A stretch of 64,000 nucleotides of DNA from assembly GCA_945903305.1 (NCBI GenBank), contig CAMDOA010000005.1, positions 1 to 64,000 of the forward strand. The letters run 5' to 3'. The notes beneath the pieces are model-generated. The model was not told where the DNA came from. It saw only the letters and a list, made by a program, of their open reading frames with translations, and ran no database searches. A program made the position numbers and the translations under genes. The stretch's first letter is position 1. Each line of letters opens with the position of its first letter. Below, piece by piece: positions 43,284 through 52,491 of this stretch. The DNA is from Chitinophaga pinensis. GTDB taxonomy: Bacteria; Bacteroidota; Bacteroidia; Chitinophagales; UBA10324.

Positions 43284-44287
43284 ACGACTAACAAATTGCA
43301 CCCTCTAACATCACTGCTATCCATTCTGCCTGAAACAGAAAAACTTCCATCAGCATTTATTCTTCCCAAATCATCAGTAGCTATGAATGAGCAGGAGTAA
43401 ATGTTTGCCAGGTCAATAATATTTATGGCACCTGCATGAGTGAGCGAAAGAATTTCAAACGGGTCGTTTGGTTCGCGAATAAAAACTTTCATCCACGGAG
43501 GTGTAGAATAATTTCCATCAGTTTTTGAATAGGCTTGTGAAAGCAGTTCGGTCATTCCGTATTCTGAATAAATTGTTTTTACTCCGAATTTATTTTTCAG
43601 TTCTGCATGCACTTCTTCACGAATCATTTCTTTTTTCCGTCCCTTCATTCCACCGGTTTCCATAATCATTGTTTTCGAAAAATCGTGGGATGATTCGTTT
43701 GGAAAATCAAGCAAAGCGAAAGTCACTCCCAACAAAATATGTTTTTTATTTTCTGAATTCAATTGTTGAAGCAACTGAATTAATTCAGTTGTTGCATTCA
43801 AATAAAAACCAGAGCGGTCATCATTACTCTGTTCAATTAATTTCTTCGTCATGTAAATCAATGATGAATCGTTCCGTTCTAAGTAGGAGGGAAGCAAGGC
43901 GAGAAAAGTGAAATCTTCCGGTGAACCCAACGCAGATTTAAAATTGGTGATAAAAGATTTTTCATACAGTGAAAGGTCTTTAACATAATGACTGCTTGTT
44001 TCCAATCCGGTGGTGCCGCTGCTTTTAAAAATTGCTTCTGCTGTAAAATTTCCGGTTACCACTTCCTGTGTTTTAAAAAATTCAATAGGGAGAAAAGGAA
44101 TTTGTTGTAATGATTTTACATCGGTCACATTTATTTTCAGGTTTTTAATAAACTCTTTATAAATTTTATTGTGTTCGGCTTGCACCTGAAATATTTCCAA
44201 TGCCAGTTGTTCAAACTGAAGTTCATTCTCAATAGAAAAAATTCTTTTCTCAATATCTTTTTTGAACACCTGATTTATTTTCAACAA
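43280..44287 (-). CDS. LuxE/acyl-protein synthetase-like adenylate-forming protein
   Basis: [59 protein letters not shown]. Confidence 0.82.
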   Translation of the reverse strand: MLKINQVFKKDIEKRIFSIENELQFEQLALEIFQVQAEHNKIYKEFIKNLKINVTDVKSLQQIPFLPIEFFKTQEVVTGNFTAEAIFKSSGTTGLETSSHYVKDLSLYEKSFITNFKSALGSPEDFTFLALLPSYLERNDSSLIYMTKKLIEQSNDDRSGFYLNATTELIQLLQQLNSENKKHILLGVTFALLDFPNESSHDFSKTMIMETGGMKGRKKEMIREEVHAELKNKFGVKTIYSEYGMTELLSQAYSKTDGNYSTPPWMKVFIREPNDPFEILSLTHAGAINIIDLANIYSCSFIATDDLGRINADGSFSVSGRMDSSDVRGCNLLVV

Positions 44288-44334
44288 AGGTGTAATTCAT
44301 TCAGCGCAGAAAAAAAGTATTTACTGATTTCTGT

Positions 44335-44371
44335 AAAATAAAAAAAGGGCTGCACACCACATGCAGCCCTT
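44335..44371 (-). terminator. Rho-independent terminator for the PorP/SprF gene
   Basis: On the minus strand aagggctgcatgtggtgtgcagccctt followed by a T-rich tract. Confidence 0.8.
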
Positions 44372-44431
44372 AGCCCCGGATTAATTTGCCGTTGCTGTCA
44401 ACCTTGTTTTTAGGGTATTCTTAATTCTATT

Positions 44432-45424
44432 TTAAAAGTGCGGACAAAAAACTTTGTTTTTCTTCAGTGATGGAATGGTACCTATGTACTGAATGGCAAT
44501 TTCGGGTCCGCCCTGCGCATGACTTACTTTGGCGAGTTTAGAATAATTCAGATCGTAAGAAAATGTTAAGGAAAATTGATCAATATCCATTCGAACCACA
44601 AAAATCACAGCATCTTTCCACCGGTTTAATGCACCGAAATAAACCGATTTCTCCTGGCCTTTTCGTTTATCCATTGCCACTTTTCCAAAGGCGCCGAATA
44701 CTAATTCCTGATGTGGCCCCTGCACACTGTAAGCAACTTTAGGATAAATGGCTGCCATGGAAGCGATGGGTAATGTTGCACCAAAACTTCCAACATATTT
44801 TCTTGGAACTGCTGAAGTATTATCATTCATAAAAGTTTGCACAGGGTTATTAATGTGCGAAATATTGAAACCGAAATTCACATTTGAATATTTTGTTGGC
44901 ATATAATTGTATTCCACTCCGGCATTTACATCCACATATCCTGCTGTGTTGTAAGCAAAATTTTCGGTAGTGTTTCCACCTTCAAAATTTTCGTCGAAGC
45001 TGAGATAAGTATAATCGAGAAAGCTATTGATGTATCCTGCCTGAATTCCAAAGCCTAAATAATTTCTTCCCCATCTGTCGAGTGATTTATTGTAGGCAAC
45101 TGATGCTTCAAACAGGTTGGTTGTAAAATGCGAATCGCCGGCACGGTCAGAAAATGTGACTAAGCCAATTCCGAATAAATCTTTTTTATTAAATCCGGTA
45201 GGTATGCTGAAATCTAAAGAACCGCTGATAGTTTGATAAGGTACAGTAACACTTTTCCATTGATTTCTGTAAATCGCAGTCATACGATAATTACCATTGA
45301 AGAAACCGGTCTTCGCCGGATTCATGTATAAGGGTGCAGCATAAAACTGCGAGAAGTGAATATCCTGAGCTTGGGTGCCGAACACCGAGAAGCTGAGAAG
45401 CAAGACTATGTAAATCTTTTTCAT
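44432..45424 (-). CDS. PorP/SprF-family type IX secretion membrane protein
   Basis: QDIHFSQFYAAPLYMNPAKTGFFNGNYRMTAIYRNQWKSVTVPYQTISGSLDFSIP. Confidence 0.93.
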   Translation of the reverse strand: MKKIYIVLLLSFSVFGTQAQDIHFSQFYAAPLYMNPAKTGFFNGNYRMTAIYRNQWKSVTVPYQTISGSLDFSIPTGFNKKDLFGIGLVTFSDRAGDSHFTTNLFEASVAYNKSLDRWGRNYLGFGIQAGYINSFLDYTYLSFDENFEGGNTTENFAYNTAGYVDVNAGVEYNYMPTKYSNVNFGFNISHINNPVQTFMNDNTSAVPRKYVGSFGATLPIASMAAIYPKVAYSVQGPHQELVFGAFGKVAMDKRKGQEKSVYFGALNRWKDAVIFVVRMDIDQFSLTFSYDLNYSKLAKVSHAQGGPEIAIQYIGTIPSLKKNKVFCPHF

Positions 45425-45465
45425 GCTGCAGGATTTATGTGGTGAAAAATCATTTTCGTACTTTA

Positions 45466-48400
45466 CTATCTAATTACCGTAATGTTTCCTTGTTTGTTAA
45501 TATTTTGACCACCGGAGCAAAGTGCCTGTAAATAGTACACATACACACCCGGCGGCAGTTTTATTCCATTATATGTTCCATCCCAACCATCGTTTAAATC
45601 TGATGTTTCCCAAATTAATTGACCCCATCGATTATATATTTTGAAATAATTCAATTCTTTTATACCGATGGCACGCACCCTGAATTTTTCATTTTTATTA
45701 TCTCCGTTAGGTGTAAACGCATTGGGTACAAATAGTATATCATTCGGGCACGCCACTTTTATAATCATTTCATCTTCGCTCTTACATCCATCTTGCGAAA
45801 TAGTTGTGAGCGTATAGGTTGTATTGACAGTTGCAGTAACCAATGGAGTTAAACAATCAGTACAACTTAATCCATCAGCAGGGCTCCAGCTATAAGTTGC
45901 AAATGGAGTTGCTGTTCCGTTTAATTGAATTTCTGTTCCTGAAGGAATTTCAAAATCCTGACCTGCATTGCAATACGGCGATGGATTTACGATAACTACA
46001 ATACTCAATGTATCCACTTCACAAATTCCATCCGATACAATTACAGTATAAGTTGTAGTTTGAATTGGTGATGCAAATGGATTTGGTGAAAACGGATTAT
46101 CTAAACTATTCGATGGTGACCATAGATATTGATTGCCACCTGAAACCCCTAGCTGAAGAACACCACCAATGCAAATGGTTCCACCGTTGGCGGCAATGGC
46201 ATTTAATTGTGGGAGCACAAAAACGGATACAGAATCCTGTGCACTGCAACCATTCATATCGGTTCCTATAACAGTATAAACTGTTAACGAATCAGGCGAG
46301 GCATTGACAATAGAACCTGTTGAAGAATTTAATGTGAGAGAAGGACTCCATAAATAATTTGTTGCACCTGTGGCACTCATTAATGTACTTGCCTGAAAAC
46401 AAATTTGAACATCAGCACCGGCAACAACAATTGGTAAAGGATTTACTATAACAAGAACCTCATCGGTTGCTGTGCATCCATTAATATCAGTTACATGTAA
46501 ATTATAAGTTGTTGTAGAAATTGGATTTGCTGTTGGATTAAAAACTGCTGATGAATCGAAAGCTGATGAAGGCGACCAATTAAAAATTATTCCTCCCGCT
46601 CCATTTAATTGCACCGCATTTCCAATACAAATGGAAGTATCATTCCCGGCATTGGCAATGGCAGATGGAAATAAATTAATAGAAACGGTGGCCGTGTTCG
46701 AACATCCATTAATATCAATTCCGGTTACAGAATAATTTGTTGGTGTTAGTGCATTACAAATTGGATTTGCAATGCCGCCATTGTTCAGATTATTTAACGG
46801 AGACCATGTGTAGGTGCTTGCACCGCTTGCCTGTAGTTGAATATTTTGTCCGGGGCAAACTGTTGAATCGGGAACAGCAACCACAATTGGAAGTGAATTG
46901 ACATTTACAATTACAATATCGGTAGCTATACATCCATTTATATCTGTTACAGTTAATGAGTAAGTAGTATTTACTGTTGGTGATGCATTCGGATTGAAAA
47001 TTGTTGAGTCGCTTAATCCGATTGATGGCGACCAGTTGAAGTTTATTCCTCCACTTGCATTAAGTGTGGTTATTGCATTTAAACAAATTGTTGCATCGGG
47101 TCCGGCAGTTGCAATTGGATTATTTACTACGGTAATACTATTTGTAATTGTATCAATGCATCCATTTATTGATTGAACAATTAATGTGGTTATATAAATT
47201 CCGGAAGCAGAATAGGTATGAGTCGGAGATTGAATAGTAGAAAAATTTAATGCACCACTTGCAGCATCTCCGAAATTCCAGTTCCATAAAGTTATAGTTC
47301 CTGTAGGCTGAGAAAGATCAGTGAATGCAACCAACTGATTCGGACAAACTGTTGAATCATCCATGGAGAATGCAGCAGTTGGTGAAGCAAAAACATAAAC
47401 CGTATCAATGTACTGACCGGTGCATCCAACACTGGTTATAACATCAAGTGTTACAGCATAAATTCCGGGCGATGAATAATTGTGTGAAGGATTTTGTAGC
47501 GATGAAATATTATTTGCACCACTTACCACATCACCAAAATTCCAACTCCATGATGAAATGGAAACAAACGAAGTTGTTAAATCAGAAAACGAAATCAGGC
47601 CACTGTCGCAAATAGGATTTGGGTTTATTCCAAAACTTACATCAGGATTGCCAACCACAACGGTATCAAGAGCAATAGCAACATTGCATCCCTGACCATC
47701 ACTTATAATTACTTCAGGATAAAAAATTCCTGATGAAGTATAGGTATAACAAATTGTATCGTTTGAATTGGTGATAACAGTTCCATCTCCAAAATTCCAA
47801 TCGAAACTTACCGCGTTATTGGTAAATGCCTGAAAGCATGCATTCAATGGAATACAACCTGCACCTATAATGGAAGCAGTGATTCCTGCTGGTCCGCTGA
47901 TTGAAATGTAATTGTTAAACAGAATCATATTACTGCAACCATTTGAATCGGTTACAATTAAACTCACATCATAAGTTCCGGCAATGTTATAAGTATGAAA
48001 TGGATGTTGAAGTGATGAAGTATTTCCATCACCAAAATTCCAGAGATAAGTTGTGGCGCTATCAATGTTTGTTGAAAGATTGCTGAACTGAACTGCAAGC
48101 GGCGGACATGATGAATTGGTGGTGTCGGCAGTAAAATTTGCAGCAGGCATACTCACGGTTACAGTAACAGTATCAATTGTGGTTGATACACAACCGGAAG
48201 TATCAGATGCAGTTAATGTTACATTATAAATTCCGTTTGCCGAATAATAATGACAAGGTGTTGCGGCAAAAGAAATATTCCCATCACCGAAATCCCAAAC
48301 AAAATTCAGATTGCTGTTTCCGAAAGTGTTATTAATAAAGCATGCAGGATCGCCCAGGCAAATATTGGTAGCAACAGCATTGAAATCTATAACCGGAGAT

Positions 48401-51048
48401 AAGGCATTGACAAAATTCATTTTTTTCAACGAATCAATACAGCCATGATTATCAGTAATAGAAAGTGTAACAGAATACGAACCCGATTGGTTATAAATAT
48501 GAAACGGATTTGGCTGATTGGATGAGTTTAAATTAACAGAAGCTGGGTCACCGAAATTCCAGTTCCAACTTACCGGAAAAGAGTTATTGGAAGTTGAGCT
48601 ATCGGCAAACTGAACATTAAGTGGAGTGCAGCCGCTAAGAGGTGTACCACTGAAGTTTATATAAGTGCCATAAACAGTTATATAATCTTGCATAAACAAT
48701 GTATCAGAACACAGATTAACATCTGTCGAAATTAATTGGACCGAATATTTGCCGGAATTAATTAAGGTTGGACAAGGAAAAAAAGCAGATGAAGCAAATA
48801 CAGTATTACCAACGGTATCGGTTATGAGCCATTGGTAAGAACTGGCATCAACTGAAGTATTATTTAAACAAAAACTAAATGGTTTGCATCCACTGGTCGG
48901 CGCATTAAATCCGGCTTGTACATTTCTTATTTGTACTGTTTTAATATTTTGATCGGTACATCCGGTTGCCAGATAAGTTACTGTTAGTTTTATCTGATAA
49001 CTGCCACTTGCGGAATAAGTAATAGTTATAACACTGTCGGTAAGTGATGATGCTGTAGCTCCTGTAACCTGCCAGCTGAATAAATCGGCATTAATGGAAC
49101 TGCCTGCATGAAGTGTTAAAGTATAAGGGTTGTTACAATCTTTTTCAATTGTGAATTTGGCAACCGGCGGAAGAATATGAATGGCGCTATCCATTATTAA
49201 GGTATCGCAGCATCCGTTATTACATACAATTAAAATTACATCGGCCCATCCCGTATCACTATAATTGAAAAATGGATTTGCATTTGTTGATTGTGTGTTA
49301 AATGGCAATCCACCGAAATCCCAGAAGTAATTGGTGTTGGCATTTACTCCGGTGCTGGTATTAGTGAATTGAATATTCATTCCCGCACATGCCGGGTTGG
49401 GTGATACTGTGAAACTGGCGGTTGGAATTTCTCCAACACAAACTATATCATTCATTAAAAAAGTATCAGTACATCCTTGAGCATTAATTATTATTAACCG
49501 AACATCATAACAACCCGGATTAACAAATGTGTGCGATGGATTTTGCTGATTGCTTTGTATTGAGTTTGAATTTCCCGTATCGCCAAAATTCCATTTCCAT
49601 ATTGTTGGAGTACCTGTTGAAGTAGTGCTTGTAAATTGAACAGTGAGTGGTGCGCATCCCGAATTGGGTGTGGCAACAAATGCGGCAACCGGGCAATCAA
49701 TATTTACTAAGTTTAATACAGTATGAGTATCACTGCATCCCGCGGCATTCGTAACGGTTAATGTGGTTGAATAATTTCCGCAACTGTTGTAAACAATATT
49801 CGGCGGATTATTGGTTGACCATGTCGATGGTATTCCACCCGGAAAACTCCATGAATAACTTAATCCATTTCCCCCTGAAAGATTATTGTAATTAACAGTC
49901 AGCGGTGGTGCACAAGTGGGAGTATTTCCGGTTTGCGAAAAATTTGAGTTTGGTGTTGGTGCAATAACAACAGTTGTACACTTCTGTGCAGTGCATCCGT
50001 TGCTGAAACTGATATTTAAACAAACCTGGTAACTGCCCGGCGTATTAAATGTGAATGAAGCATTTTGTCCACTTGCCGTTGCCGGAACCGCATTTGGATT
50101 GGTTGTCCAGTTCCAACTTATAGCACCATTGTTTTGAGATGAAACATTAATAGTTTGTGGAGCGCATCCTTGTGTGGCTGATATTGAAAACTGCGCTTGC
50201 AGATTTCCAACATTGATGTAATTATTTTTTATCAAAGTATCCTGACAACCATTCGCATCAGTTACAATTAACTGACTGCTGAATTGCCCCGATGAATTGT
50301 ATGTTACACTTTGAGTAGCGGAAGTAGATGAAGCCGGTGTTCCGCCCGGAAAACTCCATTGATAAGAATAAGGTGCTGTACCCCCGGTTACATTTGAATT
50401 ATATGTTGTTGTAAATGGAGAACCACAACCATTGAGAGGTGAAGCTGTGTAAGTAATTGTAGGTTTTGTAGTAACACAAACTGCAGCGGCGGTGGTTATG
50501 TTATCAGTGCAGCCGAATGAATTGGTGATGATGAGTGTAATTGTTTTACAACCTTGTGTGGTGTAAGTATGATTTTCAACTGAGTCGGTTCCTGTACTTC
50601 CATCACCAAAATCCCATTGATATGAAGTGATAGTTCCGCTTCCTGCTGAACTTGTGCTTGTTAATGTTGAAAGGAGTGGAGCGCAACCTGCCGCGCCTGT
50701 GGTTGTAAAACTTACAACAGGTTTGCAATGAATTATTACCGGTAAAATTTTTATCTCCTGTAATCCGTTTCCATCAGTTACCGTTAGCGTTACACTGAAA
50801 GTGCCGCAAGCAGAATAAGTTGTTGATGGATTTGTAAGAATGCTGTTCACACCTGCATTCACTCCAAAATTCCATTGATAAGTTAATGGTGGAACTCCGG
50901 TACTTAAATTAGTGAAACCTGCTACAGCAGGATTACAGACCGGATTGGGTAAATTGATAGAGAAGTCAGCAATTGGCTGCGCAAAAAGGCTGAATGTCTT
51001 TAGAAAAAGTGAAAAAAATAGAGTTATAACTATGTAAAGGCGGTACAT
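45466..51048 (-). CDS. Giant (1860 aa) multi-PKD adhesin-like protein with gliding motility-associated (T9SS type B) C-terminal domain
   Basis: Many PKD units (WNFGDGSTG...VTLTVTDSNGC); C-term LFVPNAFTPNGDNKNEKFRVRAIGIKELNYFKIYNRWGQLIWETSDLNDGWDGTYNG; 41 nt upstream of the PorP/SprF gene on the same strand. Confidence 0.92.
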   Translation of the reverse strand: MYRLYIVITLFFSLFLKTFSLFAQPIADFSINLPNPVCNPAVAGFTNLSTGVPPLTYQWNFGVNAGVNSILTNPSTTYSACGTFSVTLTVTDGNGLQEIKILPVIIHCKPVVSFTTTGAAGCAPLLSTLTSTSSAGSGTITSYQWDFGDGSTGTDSVENHTYTTQGCKTITLIITNSFGCTDNITTAAAVCVTTKPTITYTASPLNGCGSPFTTTYNSNVTGGTAPYSYQWSFPGGTPASSTSATQSVTYNSSGQFSSQLIVTDANGCQDTLIKNNYINVGNLQAQFSISATQGCAPQTINVSSQNNGAISWNWTTNPNAVPATASGQNASFTFNTPGSYQVCLNISFSNGCTAQKCTTVVIAPTPNSNFSQTGNTPTCAPPLTVNYNNLSGGNGLSYSWSFPGGIPSTWSTNNPPNIVYNSCGNYSTTLTVTNAAGCSDTHTVLNLVNIDCPVAAFVATPNSGCAPLTVQFTSTTSTGTPTIWKWNFGDTGNSNSIQSNQQNPSHTFVNPGCYDVRLIIINAQGCTDTFLMNDIVCVGEIPTASFTVSPNPACAGMNIQFTNTSTGVNANTNYFWDFGGLPFNTQSTNANPFFNYSDTGWADVILIVCNNGCCDTLIMDSAIHILPPVAKFTIEKDCNNPYTLTLHAGSSINADLFSWQVTGATASSLTDSVITITYSASGSYQIKLTVTYLATGCTDQNIKTVQIRNVQAGFNAPTSGCKPFSFCLNNTSVDASSYQWLITDTVGNTVFASSAFFPCPTLINSGKYSVQLISTDVNLCSDTLFMQDYITVYGTYINFSGTPLSGCTPLNVQFADSSTSNNSFPVSWNWNFGDPASVNLNSSNQPNPFHIYNQSGSYSVTLSITDNHGCIDSLKKMNFVNALSPVIDFNAVATNICLGDPACFINNTFGNSNLNFVWDFGDGNISFAATPCHYYSANGIYNVTLTASDTSGCVSTTIDTVTVTVSMPAANFTADTTNSSCPPLAVQFSNLSTNIDSATTYLWNFGDGNTSSLQHPFHTYNIAGTYDVSLIVTDSNGCSNMILFNNYISISGPAGITASIIGAGCIPLNACFQAFTNNAVSFDWNFGDGTVITNSNDTICYTYTSSGIFYPEVIISDGQGCNVAIALDTVVVGNPDVSFGINPNPICDSGLISFSDLTTSFVSISSWSWNFGDVVSGANNISSLQNPSHNYSSPGIYAVTLDVITSVGCTGQYIDTVYVFASPTAAFSMDDSTVCPNQLVAFTDLSQPTGTITLWNWNFGDAASGALNFSTIQSPTHTYSASGIYITTLIVQSINGCIDTITNSITVVNNPIATAGPDATICLNAITTLNASGGINFNWSPSIGLSDSTIFNPNASPTVNTTYSLTVTDINGCIATDIVIVNVNSLPIVVAVPDSTVCPGQNIQLQASGASTYTWSPLNNLNNGGIANPICNALTPTNYSVTGIDINGCSNTATVSINLFPSAIANAGNDTSICIGNAVQLNGAGGIIFNWSPSSAFDSSAVFNPTANPISTTTYNLHVTDINGCTATDEVLVIVNPLPIVVAGADVQICFQASTLMSATGATNYLWSPSLTLNSSTGSIVNASPDSLTVYTVIGTDMNGCSAQDSVSVFVLPQLNAIAANGGTICIGGVLQLGVSGGNQYLWSPSNSLDNPFSPNPFASPIQTTTYTVIVSDGICEVDTLSIVVIVNPSPYCNAGQDFEIPSGTEIQLNGTATPFATYSWSPADGLSCTDCLTPLVTATVNTTYTLTTISQDGCKSEDEMIIKVACPNDILFVPNAFTPNGDNKNEKFRVRAIGIKELNYFKIYNRWGQLIWETSDLNDGWDGTYNGIKLPPGVYVYYLQALCSGGQNINKQGNITVIR

Positions 51049-51222
51049 GCTTTTTGGTTGACATGGCCACTTTACGCCTCAATTTCTCGATAGTTTCTAT
51101 TTTTATTTAATATATCATGAATTAAAACAGTTTGAAAACTTATTGAATAAATTGTTTCGGAAATAAAAAAAATAAAAACTCAAAATGAAGAGCGCTTCAT
51201 TACAAGCGGAAATAAAATATTT

Positions 51223-52356
51223 CTATGGTCGATTAAAATAACTGGTTATATAATTGGGTAAACCCAACTGTGGTTCGCCGCCATTCAAATAAATTCCCTG
51301 CTCAATATATCCGCAACCAATTCCTTTAATATTCGGATATTGAATGCATCCTAAATAATCACTGTTCTTTGCCACATATATTTTACCATTAATTGCATTT
51401 TGTATTGCCCCCATTTTTTTATCCATTGATTGCGCAACCAATACCGCCGATTGCATTATTGCTGCAGTAGTAGTGAGCGTTACATCCCATTGATATATTT
51501 CATTGGTGACATAAAAACTCAGGTATAATAATTTACTGTTCGGGCTGAACTCGCAACCGTAAGCCAGTTTACTTTGCGGAGTGAAAATCAATTTGTATTC
51601 ACTCAACACACCGGTTTCGTTATTGAAATCATACAACTCGGCAAAATTGTTTTCATAAATAACTGAACACAATCGTTTACCATCAGGAGAAAATTTCATG
51701 TAGCCGATTGCATTTCCATCAGTGGATATTCCACCTTGATAAACACTCCCGATTCTTGTGATGACTGCATTTTTTGCAACACCTTCCTTAGTTACTAAGT
51801 AGCAATAAAAATTTCCGGTATTCCAACCGTGCGCCATTACCCAAATGTCTTTTCCGTTTTTGTGTTTTACTGCGGTTAATTTTTCAGCAGCATTGGGTAA
51901 AAGCAAAACATCTCTGCCAACTACATCACCCAACCCGCTTTCCTTCGTCATATCTATTGTGTAATAACTCACACCGTTGTTTGGTGGATTGGCGTAAGCA
52001 CCGGCATCGGAAGTAAACAAATAAATAATATTTGGGTTGCCGGGATTGGGTATTGCGATTGCTGATTGCGAGGAAGAGTCGTGACCTTTTAAAGTTTTAC
52101 CATGCGGCATAATTTTATGATACTTGTTCCACACCTGCATTCCATTTGTATAGAACTGCAGCCATCCACCGCTGTTGCACATAGTTACGCAACCTTCTTT
52201 CACATTCATTTCACTTACTGTAACAGGCACAGGATACGAATACGAGAAATCAATTCCGGCTTCTTTTCCAAAAAACCAGATGGATGATTCTTTTTGTGCG
52301 AATGAGAAATTGGATATTGAAAGTACGGTGAGAAGAAGTAAAAACTTTTTTGTCAT
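51223..52356 (-). CDS. Secreted propeller-like protein without a recognisable C-terminal sorting domain
   Basis: Signal peptide; SIWFFGKEAGIDFSYSYPVPVTVSEMNVKEGCVTMCNSGGWLQFYTNGMQVWNK resembles the N-terminal domains of the 8483 and 52492 proteins. Confidence 0.75.
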   Translation of the reverse strand: MTKKFLLLLTVLSISNFSFAQKESSIWFFGKEAGIDFSYSYPVPVTVSEMNVKEGCVTMCNSGGWLQFYTNGMQVWNKYHKIMPHGKTLKGHDSSSQSAIAIPNPGNPNIIYLFTSDAGAYANPPNNGVSYYTIDMTKESGLGDVVGRDVLLLPNAAEKLTAVKHKNGKDIWVMAHGWNTGNFYCYLVTKEGVAKNAVITRIGSVYQGGISTDGNAIGYMKFSPDGKRLCSVIYENNFAELYDFNNETGVLSEYKLIFTPQSKLAYGCEFSPNSKLLYLSFYVTNEIYQWDVTLTTTAAIMQSAVLVAQSMDKKMGAIQNAINGKIYVAKNSDYLGCIQYPNIKGIGCGYIEQGIYLNGGEPQLGLPNYITSYFNRP

Positions 52357-52491
52357 GCGCTAAAATTAAATTCAAGATAAGCGATTGTACGAATCGTTTT
52401 CCTAATAGAAATGTGGATTGTTCGTGAAATAAATTTTGTGTTAAAATATATTTACTTATAACAGATAACTGTAAACTAATAACTTTTTCAC

